The translations under genes were made by a program, and so were the position numbers. This document shows, piece by piece, positions 42,345 to 55,318 of a stretch of DNA of 64,000 nt. The stretch covers positions 791,029 through 855,028 of the forward strand of contig OZ026843.1 of NCBI GenBank assembly GCA_964023205.1, in the 5' to 3' direction. This DNA comes from Lutraria lutraria (Eukaryota > Mollusca > Bivalvia > Venerida > Mactridae). Position 1 is the stretch's first letter. The number at the start of each line of letters is the position of its first letter. Below the pieces are notes generated by a model, which made no database searches, had not been told where the DNA came from, and saw nothing but the letters and a program-made list of their open reading frames with translations.

Positions 42345-42534
42345 ATTATTTTTCACAAAATTGCAATAAAGTAAAGTTCGGACATCATGAATAACGTTGT
42401 TGAAATTGTTACGTCGCGCTAATTGTAGCCTGACGTTATTACAAATAAGTTGAATATTGGCATGACGTAACAGTTTCAACAACGTTGTTCATGATGTCTG
42501 AACTTTACTATATTGCAATTTTGTGAAAAATAAT
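42345..42534. repeat. Large inverted repeat, about 70-bp arms
   Basis: ATTATTTTTCACAAAATTGC through GTTACGTC pairs with GACGTAAC through GCAATTTTGTGAAAAATAAT, with a spacer of about 50 bases. Few mismatches. Probably a foldback MITE. Confidence 0.85.
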
Positions 42535-43182
42535 GTGCGATGACATATTATTTTTATATTTTATAATTGCTTGTTAACATCTCCACGATATCAAAATGCG
42601 ATTCTTAGTTGATTGAATCTACTTCCGTTTCCCAAAAGTACACTGAAATATAGTTGGGGGTCAAAATTATGGGTGAAAAAACGGACGTATGTTTAGTGCT
42701 TAAAGTCCTACCAGGAAAACAATGACGGCAAAACGGCATTAAACCTTTATATGAGCTTATTCCGCAGAAAGAGAGCTTGACATTGATGTATCTGAAGTTA
42801 ATATAGCGGTATGTTTGAACCAATTTTGCATGTAAAATGTCGGTTTTACACCGCTGACATTCATCGTGGCGTTGCTAGGAAATGGGTAGGAAAACGGAAA
42901 AAATAAAACAGACAAAAATTTCAGAACATGCTATACTACTATTGTGCAAAATTTAAGAACAATCCGAGAAAAGTCGACTTGACCCATGACGTCAGGGGAA
43001 GGTCGCATACTACCATAATTAAATTTGTTCTGAAGACAGGTAACTGATATTTTGAGAGGCCTGGGTGATGAACATCATGTTCTTGTTGTGCGAATATTAC
43101 TGTTACTGGTCATTTGAAAGATTTTTTGTTAGGAATACCTTACCATATAGTCTTGATTATTTTTCCTTTTATTATCATTTTT
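42535..43182. other. No assignable feature
   Basis: AT-rich intergenic DNA; short ORFs only. Confidence 0.3.
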
Positions 43183-45175
43183 TAGCTCACCAGAGCACGA
43201 ATGTGCTCAGGGTGAGCTTTTGTGATCGCCCTGCGTCCATCGTGCGTCGTTACGATTTCGTGGCGTCCATGTTTACTTAAAACAACATCTCCTCCTACAC
43301 CGCTATGCCGATGGCAACCAACTTTTGCTGGAATGATCCTTGGGTGGTCCCCTTTCAAAGTTGTTCAAAAAATTAAATTTCATTAAAAATTCTGGTTGCT
43401 ATGGCAACAAATAGAGAAAACTTAAAAAATCTTCTTGTCTGAAACCACAGGGCCTAGAGATGAGATATTTGGTATGTAGCATTGTCTAATGGAACTCTAC
43501 AAAGTTTGTTCAAATTATTACCCTGGGGTCAAAATTGGCTCCGCCCCGGGGGTAACTTGATTTTACATAGACTTATATAGGAAATTTAAAAAATCTTCTT
43601 GTCAAAAACTACAATGCCTAGAGCTTTGATATTTGGTGTGTAGCATAGTCTAGTGGACCTCTACCAAGTTTGTTCAAATTATTGCCCTAGGGTCAAAATT
43701 GGCCCCGCCCCGGGGGTCACTTGATTTATATAGACTTATGTAGGAAAATAAAAAAAATCTTCTTCTCCGAAACCACAAGGCCTAGAGCTAAGATATTTGG
43801 TATGTAGCATTATCTAGTGGACCTCTACCAAGTTTGTTCAAATTATTGCCCTAGGGTCAAAATTGGCTCTGCCCTGGGGTTTATTCTTTTTTATATAGGA
43901 AAATTTAAAAAATCTTCTTCTCCGAAACCACAAGGCCTAGAGCTAAGATATTTGGTATGTAGCATTGTCTAGTGGACCTCTACCAGGTTTGTTCAAATTA
44001 TTGCCCTAGGGTCAAAATTGGCCCCACCCCGGGGGTCACTTGATTTATATAGACTTATATAGGAAAATTTAAAAAATCTTCTTCTCCGAAACCACAAGGC
44101 CTAGAGCTAAGATATTTGGTATGTAGCATTGTCTAGTGGACCTCTACCAAGTTTGTTCAAATTATTGCCCTAGGGTCAAAATTGGCTCTGCCCTGGGGTT
44201 TATTCTTTTTTATATAGGAAAATTTAAAAAATCTTCTTCTCCGAAACCACAAGGCCTAGAGCTAAGATATTTGGTATGTAGCATTGTCTAGTGGACCTCT
44301 ACCAGGTTTGTTCAAATTATTGCCCTAGGGTCAAAATTGGCCCCACCCCGGGGGTCACTTGATTTATATAGACTTATATAGGAAAATTTAAAAAATCTTC
44401 TTCTCCGAAACCACAAGGCCTAGAGCTAAGATATTTGGTATGTAGCATTGTCTAGTGGACCTCTACCAAGTTTGTTCAAATTATTGCCCTAGGGTCAAAA
44501 TTGGCCCCACCCCGGGGGTCACTTGATTTATATAGACTTATATAGGAAAATTTAAAAAATCTTCTCCGAAACCACAAGGCCTAGAGCTAAGATATTTGGT
44601 ATGTAGCATTATCTAGTGGACCTCTACCAAGTTTGTTCAAATTATTGCCCTAGGGTCAAAATTGGCTCTGCCCTGGGGTTTATTCTATTTTATATAGGAA
44701 AATTTAAAAAATCTTCTTCTCCGAAACCACAAGGCCTAGAGCTAAGATATTTGGTATGTAGCATTGTCTAGTTGACCTCTACCAAGTTTGTTCAAATTAT
44801 TGCCCTAGGGTCAAAATTGGCCATGCCCCGGGGTCACTTGATTTATATAGACTTATATAGGAAAAATTTAAAAATCTTCTTATGGCCCCGGGGTCAAAAT
44901 TAGCCCTGCCCTGGGGTTTATTCTATTTTATATAGGAAAATTTTAAAAAATCTTCTTCTCAGAAACCACAAGGCCTAGAGCTAAGATATTTGGTATGTAG
45001 CTTTGTCTAATGGACCTCTTTTAAATCTGTTCATATAATGGCCATGGGATAAAAAACGGCCCAGATCGGTCACTTGATCTTACTTAGACTTGTATAGAAA
45101 ACTTCAACAATGTTAATCTCCAAATGACCTTTTCTCCTGGTGAGCATTTATAGGGCCATCATGGCCCTCTTGTTT
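43183..45175 (+). mobile_element. Tandem-core element, type 3, with dimeric higher-order repeat
   Basis: Head TAGCTCACCAGAGCAC, GAAT loop, GTGCTCAGGGTGAGCT; tail TATAGGGCCATCATGGCCCT then CTTGTTT. Monomer marker CCTAGAGCTAAGATATTTGG at 43781, 43936, 44100, 44255, 44419, 44580 and 44735, i.e. spacings 155, 164, 155, 164, 161, 155. Two monomer forms alternate (CCCCGGGGGTCACTTGA and CCCTGGGGTTTATTCT). Confidence 0.85.
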
Positions 45176-45593
45176 TAAGAATTCAAAAGCTTTTTGGAAT
45201 TCTAGAAAAAGCTGAACTAAATATATTTTCATTTCAAAAGGAAAAGTGGTATGATTTTGTTGTTTATTGCTATATTCATTCTTTAATACAATGGTTGGAT
45301 CAAAAAGATCATCTACATTGTATATTTATATTTGTATAAGTTATTTGCTTGTTGTAATATAACTACAGTTCCAGATATTAGACATTGTGCATAATTAGGA
45401 ATGTCTTTATATTTTATTGATTATTTATTATTTATTGTAAGTTAAGCATGTATATAGTTGACTGTACGCATGTACCATTCTGTCTGTACGTTGTAGTTTA
45501 GTAATTATCATTGTATACATTCTTGTTTTTCTTCGTATTTTTGTGCCAAAACATATATAAAAATGGATCAAAAAACTTACTTTGTGACCTGTA
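45176..45593. other. Unique DNA left of duplicated segment B
   Basis: AT-rich, no recognisable element. The duplication begins at 45594. Confidence 0.3.
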
Positions 45594-47204
45594 TCTGTTG
45601 CCATGGTTAACATTGTTAGGATGGAGAAACTATTTCCAACTGTTCCCTTGGCAACTGTAGTGCTTGTTTTTGTTTCTGCTCTGTCTTGAATTTTTATATT
45701 GTCTTTGATGAAGTGAGTATTTTTTGCAAGTTTATGGTGGTCAAGTATTGGATATGTGCAATAATACATAGTTGTCAGACATATTGAAAGTTTTTTGTTT
45801 GTCAAAATGGTAATCATTTGATATAGGCTTATGTACTTAACTGTCTTGTTAATAATGTAGTTGGTTTAGTATGTAGGTGAAATTGGTGAATTGTATATTA
45901 ATCATTATATTATAGGAATAGCATGGGAGTAAACAGGTTGCTTCAAGCTAAGTTTTTTTTCCAGAATTTTTGTCACAAAATTTATGCATAAAATATTTTT
46001 TATTTTTTATATCTTTCTGAAGTTATACTTTTTAGCTCACATGTCACAAAGTGACAAAGTGAGCTATTAGGATCACTCTCCGTCCGGCGTCCGGCGTCGT
46101 GCGTTGTGCGTCGTGCGTCGTCAAACTTTTTGTTGTGACCACACTAGGGGCCACATTTTTGGCTCAATTTTAGCAAAACTGGGTCAGAACGTTAATATCA
46201 ACAAAATCTCGGATGAGTTCGATATTGGGCCATTTGGGGTCAAAGACTAGGTCACCAGGGCCAAATAAGGGAAAACCTTGTGAACACTTTAGAAATCACT
46301 GTTTTGACTGGATCTTCATGAAACTTTGTCAGAATGTTTATTTTAATAATATGTAGGTCAAGTTTGAAAATGGGTAATTTCTGTAGTAAAATTAGGTCAC
46401 TAGGGCAAATTGCTGGAAAACCTTGTGAACACTCTAGAAGTCACTGTTTTGATTGGATGATCATGAAACCTTGTCAGAATGTTTGTCTTCATAATATCTT
46501 GGACCAGTTCGAACATGGGTCATCTTGGGTCAAAAACTAGGTCGCTAGGTCAAATCTTATGAAAAACCATGTTAACACTGTAGATTTCACAGTTATTATT
46601 GGATCTTCACCAAACTTTGTCAAATCGTTTGTTTTAATGATATAACGGTCAAGTATAAATATGGGTCATCTGGGGTCAATAACTAGGTCAACAGGTCAAA
46701 TCTTAGGAAAACTTTGTTAACACTGTAGATGTCACAGTTTTAATTGGATATTCACCAAACCTTGTCAAAATGTTTGCCTCAATGATATGTGGGTGAAGGA
46801 TGAACATGGGTCAGCCGGGTTAAAAAAACTGGGTCACAAGGTCAAATCTTAGGTAAAAATCTTGTAAAAGCTCTAAATGTCATGGTTTTGATTGGATCTT
46901 GGCCAAACCTTGTCAGATTGTTTCTCTTAATGATATTAAGGACAAGTTCAAATATGGGTCACCTAGGGTCAAAAACCAGGTCACAAGGTCAAATCTTAGG
47001 AAAACCTTATTAACACTGTAGATGTCAAATTTTGATCGTATCTTCACCAAACCTAGTCAGACTGTTTGTCTTAATGATATGTAAGACAAATTCAAACATA
47101 GGTCGTCTGGGTTCAAAAACTAGGTCACCGGTTCAAAACAATGTTTTAATGAGTGAACAGTGATTGTCATGTGAGCGATATAGGGCCATCTTGGCCCTCT
47201 TGTT
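45594..47204 (+). repeat. 1.6-kb duplicated segment (copy B)
   Basis: Near-identical to 33144-34753. Here the unique part continues smoothly leftwards into other unique DNA, so this is probably the source and 33144-34753 the derived copy. Confidence 0.9.
46033..47204 (+). mobile_element. Tandem-core element type 1, copy inside duplicated segment B
   Basis: Monomer marker GTCAG/AxxGTT at 46183, 46328, 46473, 46619, 46764, 46912 and 47056, giving spacings of 144-148 bp. Head and tail complete. Confidence 0.85.
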
Positions 47205-47759
47205 CTTTATAGGACCCTTTACCAGAGTTAATATTATTTACACAACTTACCATGATTTCAGTACATACAAGCTGGTATTAGATATTTTTTATGCTTGCAT
47301 TAAATAAATATTCTTGGCTACATTCAGTAAAACCTCACACAATGAACAATGTAATATTAAGACCATTTTGTTAAACTATCACTGAGCATTGAAGGGATGT
47401 GTAACATGGTCTGTATATTCTAACTTAATAAGTAGACTACCTGACTATATATAAACCTCCTGTTCCATGGTTCCTAGGCTGGTCCAAATATCAATGTTTG
47501 ACTGTATAAAGATGTATGAGATACATACTACATGTATATATAGGTAGTCTAATCAGGGGAAACCTCATACTTTCCTAAGTCTTCAAGTATTATGAATATA
47601 GTAACAAGACCATTTAATCTAGCCTGATGTTTGTTTTAATAAGTCATTCATCTCTGTAACAAATTTAGGGGCTTATCAGTAACTTATTGTTCATGTCATT
47701 CAGCTGCTCTGATTAAGTCACCTGTCTGCCATATCAAATGGACGTATTGATGGAGTTTT

Positions 47760-48010
47760 ATGCCCCGCCATTTGAAATAGTAGAAGGGCATCAAGTGTTA
47801 CTACCCCTGTCCATCTGTTAAAATTTGATCTGAGCATTAACAGAAGACACATTTCATGGATTGGTTTCATATTTTACATTAAGGTGTATAATTATAAAAT
47901 ACATGCCAAGTAAGATTTCCATTAACATTCAAACATTTCACAAGAGTTATGGCCCCTTTTTGACATTGCTCTCAGTGGGGGCATTCGTGTCCTCCAGACA
48001 CATTTCTAGT
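47760..48010 (+). mobile_element. Short tandem-core-like element without repeats
   Basis: Head ATGCCCCGCCATTTGAAATA then GTAGAAGGGCAT and tail GGGCATTCGTGTCCTCCAGA then CACATTTCTAGTT resemble type 5, with no duplicated monomer between. Confidence 0.45.
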
Positions 48011-48067
48011 TACCAAACAAATGGTTATATCATACTGTGACTTGTATTAACTATAAAATACCATACC

Positions 48068-48336
48068 CCTGTTTACTACAGTTACCATGTTACTGATTGT
48101 TTACCACAGTTACTATGGATACTGATTGTTTACTACAGTTACTATTGTTACTGATTGTTTACTACAGTTGCTATGTATACTGATTGTTTACAACAGTTAC
48201 TATGATTACTGATTGTTTACTACAGTTGCTATGGTTACTGATTGTTTACTACAGTTGCTATGGTTACTGATTGTTTACTACAGTTGCTATGGTTACTGAT
48301 CGTTTACTACAGTTGCTATGGTTACTGATTGTTTAC
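48068..48336. repeat. 29-bp tandem repeat, about nine copies
   Basis: Unit TGTTTACTACAGTTGCTATG then GTTACTGAT. The left copies are more diverged; the right five are nearly identical. Confidence 0.9.
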
Positions 48337-48571
48337 CCTTTAGCTTGCTTTTCGTGGTTTTCAAGATGAAAACAGTGTATGCCATATTCTAACGGTGGCT
48401 GGACCATTATCGAGTATAGTTTGCAATATTTCTCCACATTTGATTTTGTTTATATAATTTTTATATTGATTGCTGAAGAAATTGATCTGTCATATTATTA
48501 CACTATTTACTATGTACTATGTATGTCTTTCATATAATTATTATAAATTATGTAAAAACTTACCCATGGGT

Positions 48572-48640
48572 TAGTTACCTGCTCTATGGTACCTGCTCTA
48601 TTGCTCTATGGTACCTGCTCTATGGTACCTGCTCTATGGT
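48572..48640. repeat. Short repeat of CTCTATGGTACCTG
   Basis: About four 14-bp units, one interrupted. Confidence 0.8.
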
Positions 48641-49495
48641 AGAGCTTTTTTGTGATTTGATTTTCACATCATTTATTTGTATTTTCATTGGCTGACTCAC
48701 ATTGTTGATTTATCCAACTTATCTAAACAGAGAATACTCACTATGAACTTATAAGATTGTTAGATGTTCACTTACCTGTGCTGTATTCAGATTGTTAGAA
48801 CTACGTTTACTCACCTGTGCTGTATTCAGATTGTTAGATCTGTTTACTCACCTGTGGTGCACCGAGGGTGTACTGACTGTTAAATTGTCAAATCACAACT
48901 GGGGTGTATTAACTGTTTGTCAACATTTCTGATACAATCTTCAACAAACTTTGACAAAGTTAACCTGGTTATTACAATAAGACCGAAAGTTTTAATACTG
49001 GACTTGTGGTCATAGTTTTATGTATCTCTCTTGTCCTTTATAAAGTTCAAAAGATTTTTTATTCATGTACTGAAGAAGTTTTATTTTTACCCAGCCCTAA
49101 TGATAATCCAACATAATGATTTCAGTTTAGTTACATGCGAAATTGGGCATGATGGAGTTTTATCCCATTGAATGTTTAATTTACTTAAGTTGAGGTGAGC
49201 GACTTATACTCCTTAAAGCTCTCTTGCTTAGATATTACTCTTTGTTTTTCCCAAAGATGAATCGCTTTGTTAAATCTACTTTTATTGATAATTTAAACAG
49301 ATAAGAGTAATGTTATTTTTAATAAAGTAGACAAACCATTTTGTTGAAAAATTTGATGAAGATTTCTGTGTGAATGAAATTGTCATTCACCTTTCTGAAA
49401 GTAACATGGACTAAGTAATGTGTTCAGTTATACATTTTTTTGCACACAGTAGATGTTAAAACTTACTTTAGCCCGCCTTACCATCACATCATATC
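48641..49495. other. No assignable feature
   Basis: AT-rich. A weak direct repeat (TCACCTGTGCTGTATTCAGA then TTGTTAGA) lies near 48775-48840. Confidence 0.3.
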
Positions 49496-49672
49496 CAGTC
49501 AAACCTGTGTTTGCGACAACATCCAATGAAGGCCACCCTGTGAATAAAGATCATTCCTTAAAAAAACTTCTTTGACTTTTTAGAACAAAATGACCTTCAA
49601 ATGAAAGTCACTTTTCATTACAGGCCATATTATGTCTTTCTGAAGGGTGATCTTTGTTCACAGCTTCAGCTG
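49496..49672. mobile_element. MITE of the CAGTCAAACC family, second copy
   Basis: CAGTCAAACCTGTGT, AAGGCCACCCTGTGAATAAA and CATATTATGTCTTTCTGAAG match 36709-36900. The right end is diverged. Confidence 0.55.
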
Positions 49673-50808
49673 TAATTACAACTAATAGTTTGGCTATAGC
49701 TTATATATATATATAGCTTACTTACACATTTATCTATGTGAGGTTCAAACATTATTTTTATAGCAGCTCATACTGAGTACAGATCTATTGATATAAACTT
49801 GAATGTTATTCATCAAATTGTATACATAATGGAATGATTCACTGTTGAGCGCCAAACTAAAATATGTTCTGTATGACATGATCGTGAGTTAGCGTAATTT
49901 CGGAAGCTTTTAGAATTATTCATAGGTAGTTAGTTACTCATTATCCTAAAAATGTAATCATGTAAAAGTTGCAAACACATGTGTTCAAATTTGATAATAA
50001 TCATTCACTGGTGTATCTAATTATTATTAGTCTATGTATGCTGGTGGTACATGTAAGTTATTGTTTTCATCTTGGATTTTTTTATGGTAAAACATTTCCT
50101 ATCAATTATCAAATATAGTCATACTTAATCTAATGGCCTCCTGTAAGGATACAATGTGCTAAACACTCACTCATAGCACACAATTATTGATATAAAAATA
50201 ATGGTTGCTTTACGTGCATAATGGTTTTAACTTTGAGGGTTGACTGTATGTATTAATTTATCGTAGTAAAACATAATTATAGCATTAATCAATTGCCTTG
50301 TTCTATCTTAAGTGTCGTTACATTTGTCTGAATGTTACAGGAGGCTGAATATGTTTTCGAATGTTAAAATTGTCGTTAAATTTGTAAAACATATTTGACA
50401 CGTATGTTTTCTGTTCTTTATGTTGTCTACAATGATTTGTGATTATCATTACAATAAGAATTAGTCTGTGTATTCATCAAATATCTTTTTTATAAGTTTA
50501 TAAATTCATATATTGATTATTGATGTTTTCTCAACAATGGTTTATGGAGCCAGTCATGTGATCAGTATGTTTATAATAGATAATGATTCTGTATAAAGAC
50601 GGTGTAATGATCATTTGATTGTTGATTTTTTTAAGATAATTCCGCCTGGAACGGTCATATTTTACTAAGCAAAGAATGACAGTCTTCTACAATGTATAAT
50701 AAGAGATGTTTACATTCTCTATGTACCACAATTTTTATCAGATTCCTGAAGCAGCAATTTGACTAATGGTATGTTATTAATATATTTGAAGTCAACATCT
50801 ATGTTTTT
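49673..50808. other. No assignable feature
   Basis: AT-rich intergenic DNA, no ORF above background and no repeat ends seen. Confidence 0.3.
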
Positions 50809-51893
50809 GTTCACCAGAGCACAAAGTGCTCATAGTGAGTTATTGTGATCGTGTGATGTCCATCGTCTGTGTGTGCGTGCGTGCGTGTGTGCATCAACAA
50901 TTGCTTTAAACAACATCTGTTATCAGTTGGCCAATTTCAACAAAATTTTAAATGGATGTTCCTTGCATGAAGCTCTACCAAAGTTGGTAAAAAAAATTAA
51001 TTTCATTAAAAACTCTGGTTGCATGGCAACCAATAGGAAAATTCTTGTCCAAAACCACAGGACCTAGAGCTTAGATATTTGGTGTGTAGCATTATCTAGT
51101 GGACCTCTACCAAGTCTGTGCAAATTATTGCCCTAGGGTCAAAATTGGCCCCTCCCCAGGGACACTTGATTTTACAAATACTTATATAGGGAAATTTTAA
51201 AAATCTTCTTGTCAGCAACCACAAGGCCTAGAGCCTAGATATTTTGTATGTAGCATTATCTAGTGGACCTCTACCAAGTTTGTTCAAATTATTGCCCTGG
51301 GGTCAAAATTGGCCCTGCCCTAGGGTTTACTCTAATCTATTTAGGAAATTTGAAAAAATCTTCTTGTCCAAAACCACAAGACCTAGAGCTAAGATATTTG
51401 GTATGTAGCATTGTCTAGTGGACCTCTGTCAAGTCTGTTCAAATTATTGCCTTAGGGTCAAAATTGGCCCTGCCCTGGGGTTTACTCTAATCTATTTAGG
51501 AAAATTGAAATAATCTTCTTGTCCGAAACAACGAGACCTAGAGCTAAGATATTTGGTATGTAGCATTGTCTAGTGGACCTCTGTCAAGTCTGTTAAAATT
51601 ATGGCCCCAGGGTGAAAATTAGCCCCGCCCCTGGGTTCACATGATTTATAAAGCTTATATAGGAAAACAAGAAAATCTTCTTGTCCAAAACCTCAAGGCC
51701 TAGAGCTTACATATTTTGTATGTAGCATTGTCTGGTGGACATCTACCGAGTTTGTTTAAATTATTGCCTTAGGGGCAAAATTGGCCCCATCCCAGGGTCA
51801 CTTAATTTTACAAAGGCTCATGATAAATTTCTCTAAGATTAAGAGTCTTTTTATCTGGTGAGCGATATAGGGCCATCATGGCCCTCTTGTTTT
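50809..51893 (+). mobile_element. Tandem-core element, type 3, second copy (diverged)
   Basis: Head TTCACCAGAGCACAAAGTGC then TCATAGTGAGTTA; tail GGTGAGCGATATAGGGCCAT then CATGGCCCTCTTGTTT. The core uses the same monomer as 43183-45175 but without the regular 155/164 alternation. Confidence 0.75.
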
Positions 51894-52186
51894 AAATTTT
51901 AGTAAGAATGTCAAAATGACTCATGATTTAATCATGTATGATTCTTTTCTCATACAGTTAGAATATCATTTTAATTGCTTCTGATAGGTATTACATTATA
52001 ATACTATTTTCATTGTTGTAGAATTATTGTTATTGTTATATAGTTAATAAAGTATTGATAAATATTAACATTATTTTCTGTTTGTATCTTCAACACATCC
52101 TGCACTTTTGATATTTTATTGACAATTGGCAGGGTAAGTCAGTGGTCTACTGTAACAAGTAATGTGTATGTATCACAGGTCCCACA

Positions 52187-52330
52187 CAAATCGCATGTCT
52201 ACCATGCCTCGAAATATAAAGTTATGTGTTCATATCGCATGTCTACCATGACTCAAAGTATAAAGTTATGTGTCCATATTGCATTGACACCATGCCTCAA
52301 AATATAAAGTTAGTGTTTGTATCACATGTC
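52187..52330. repeat. 44-bp tandem repeat, three copies
   Basis: Unit CGCATGTCTACCATGCCTCG then AAATATAAAGTTATGTGTTC and ATAT, diverging to the right. Confidence 0.75.
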
Positions 52331-52351
52331 TACCACCTTGGACTGTACACA

Positions 52352-54413
52352 TCTGGAATTCTGTACGAATCTGGGGACTCCGTACACATCTGGGACTCCG
52401 TACACATTTAGAACTCTGTACACATCTGGGACTCTGTACACGTCTGGGACTCTGTACACGTCTGGGACTCTGTACACATTTGGGACTCTGTACACATCTG
52501 GGACTCTGTACGCATCTGAGACTCTGTACGCATCTGGGACTCTGTACACATCTGCGATTCTGTACGCATTTGGGACTCTGTACACGTCTGGGACTCTGTA
52601 CACATTTGGGACTCTGTACACGTCTGGGACTCAGTATGGATCTGGGGCTCTGTACACATCTGGGACTCTGTACACATTTGGGACTCTGTACACATCTGGG
52701 ACTCTGTACACGTATGGGACTCCGTACACATCCGGGACTCTGTACACGTCTGGGACTCCGTATGGATCTGGGGCTCTGTACACATCTGGGACTCTGTACA
52801 CATCTGGGACTCTGTACGCATTTGGGACTCTGTACACATTTGGGACTCTGTACACATTTGGGACTCTGTACGCATTTGGGACTCTGTACACGTCTGGGAC
52901 TCTGTACACATCTGGGACTCCGTACACATTTAGAACTCTGTACACATCTGGGACTCTGCACGCATTTGGGACTCTGTACACATCTGGGACTCCGTATGGA
53001 TCTGGGGCTCTGTACACATCTGGGACTCTGTACACATCTGGGACTCTGTACGCATTTGGGACTCTGTACGCATTTGGGACTCTGTACACATTTGGGACTC
53101 TGTACGCATTTGGGACTCTGTACACGTCTGGGACTCTGTACACATCTGGGACTCCGTACACATTTAGAACTCTGTACACATCTGGGACTCTGCACGCATT
53201 TGGGACTCTGTACACGTCTGGGACTCCGTATGGATCTGGGGCTCTGTACACATCTGGGACTCTGTACACATTTGGGACTCTGTACACATCTTTGACTCTG
53301 TACGCATTTGGGACTCTGTACACGTCGAGGACTCTGTACACATCTGGGACTCCGTACACATTTAGAACTCTGTACACATCTGGGACTCTGCACGCATTTG
53401 GGACTCTGTACACGTCTGGGACTCCGTATGGATCTGGGGCTCTGTACACATCTGGGACTCTGTACACATTTGGGACTCTGTACACATCTGGGACTCTGTA
53501 CGCATTTGGGACTCTGTACACGTCTGGGACTCCGTACACATCCGGGACTCTGTACACGTCTGGGACTCAGTATGGATCTGGGGCTCTGTACACATCTGGG
53601 ACTCGGTACACATCTTGGACTCTGTACACATTTGGGACTCTGTACACATCTGGGACTCTGTACACATTTGGGACTCTGTACACATCTGGGACTCTGTACG
53701 CATTTGGGACTCTGTACACGTCTGGGACTCCGTACACATCCGGGACTCTGTACACGTCTGGGACTCCGTATGGATCTGGGGCTCTGTACACATCTGGGAC
53801 TCGGTACACATCTGGGACTCTGTACACATTTGGGACTCTGTACACATCTGGGACTCTGTACGCATTTGGGACTCTGTACACGTCTGGGACTCCGTATGGA
53901 TCTGGGGCTCTGTACACATCTGGGACTCGGTACACATCTTGGACTCTGTACACGTCTGGGACTCCGTACACATCCGGGACTCCGTACACATTTAAAACTC
54001 TGTACACATCTGGGACTCTGTACGCATTTGAGACTCTGTACACATCTGGGACTCTGTACGCATCTGGGACTCTGTACACATCTGGGACTCCGTACGCATC
54101 TGGGACCGTCATAACACATCTGGGACCGTCTTTACACATCTGGGACTCTGTACGCATCTGGGACTCTGTACCCGTCTGCGACTCTGTACACATCTGGAGT
54201 ATGTACGCATCTGGGACTCTGTACGCATCTGGGACTCTGCACGCACCTGGGACTCTGTACGCATCTGGGACTCAGTACGCATCTGGGACTTTGTACGCAT
54301 CTGGGACTATGCACGCATTTGGGACTTTGTACGCATCTGGGACTCTGCACGCATCTTGGACTTTGTACGCATCTGGGACTCTGTACACATCTGGGACTTT
54401 GTACGCACCTATC
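52352..54413. repeat. 18-bp minisatellite, about 114 copies
   Basis: Unit GGGACTCTGTACACATCT with frequent C/T, A/G and G/T changes. A marker unit (TATGGATCTGGGGCTC) recurs at 52635, 52761, 52995, 53229, 53427, 53571, 53769 and 53895, always at multiples of 18. The period is a multiple of three and the unit lacks stops, so several frames on both strands stay open for hundreds of codons. These are not genes. Confidence 0.95.
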
Positions 54414-54488
54414 TACGAAACTAAATTCAATTACTTCCAAAGTGGAATGATCTCAACACTTTTACGCCAATAACTGTAGTCTTACAGT

Positions 54489-54765
54489 AGATAAGTAATG
54501 ACCCACCTCCATGGTCGAGTGGTTAAGGTCACTGACTTCAAATCACGGTACCTCTCACTGATTGAGGGTTGTGGGTTCGAGCCAAGCTACCAACCGTGTC
54601 TCTGTATGTGAGAAAGTAGGCAGTTTCTTAATGAGGATGGGAGTCTAGTATTGGTTCTTCCCAGGAGCGATGCTTAGGTGAACTGTCCGCCTCATGTTAC
54701 TCTGACCGTTGAAAAGGGGCGTAAAACTCGATACAAACAAATCAAACAAAAAAGATAAGTAATGA
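54489..54765 (+). mobile_element. tRNA-derived SINE (family 1) with perfect 13-bp target duplication
   Basis: AGATAAGTAATGA at 54489-54501 and 54753-54765. A box TGGTCGAGTGG (54512-54522), B box GGGTTCGAGCC (54573-54583), shared body (TATTGGTTCTTCCCAGGAGC), tail AAAAGGGGCGTAAAACTC and a short A-rich end. Confidence 0.92.
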
Positions 54766-55318
54766 AGTGTCAGACAAACAATTCAGGTTGAATTATCTCC
54801 CTTCCACCATGAATTGATTGTAGCACTTTATGTGAACTCTATCAATATCCGACAAATCCAACAGCAGCTGTTGTTTGGTCCTGACAAATCGACGCATACA
54901 AAAATCTGATCAAACCTTTGGCTATTCCCTTCCAATCCACTATTTATGTATCTACATGGTAACTCTTAAATCATTAGGATGTGAGTTTATTTGTGACCGA
55001 TGGAAAAAGTACAACACTGCTATATGTGATAATGTCATTTATTTGCTAAATTACGGAGACATTTTAAATAACCAATACATGTATATAAAGTGTAACATTA
55101 ATCGTATAACACTAATGATATTAGAAGTTTCCATATTACAAAGGTGGGATGGGTTCACAGAATGGCTACTAGACATTTATTCAAGTTAAAGCTACCCTGG
55201 ACATAATAATTTTGTATCCAAAGTACGTTACTGAGTTCATTAATAGAACTTTTTACCAGAAAACTGAAGTTTTACTCTAATAATCATCTTAACTTAAATT
55301 ATGTACAGAGGAGATTTA
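54766..55318. other. Unique DNA between SINE and 21-bp repeat
   Basis: Contains a 104-codon ORF (54875-55189, plus strand) with no recognised domain, signal peptide or splice context. I cannot support it as a gene. Confidence 0.3.

Noticed and set aside
52266..54473. Several long overlapping ORFs (718, 617, 308, 271 and 268 codons)
   Set aside because: All arise from the 18-bp satellite (6 codons per unit) in different frames and strands.
54875..55189. 104-codon ORF
   Set aside because: No domain, no codon or splice support, AT-rich; length is not remarkable for the region.
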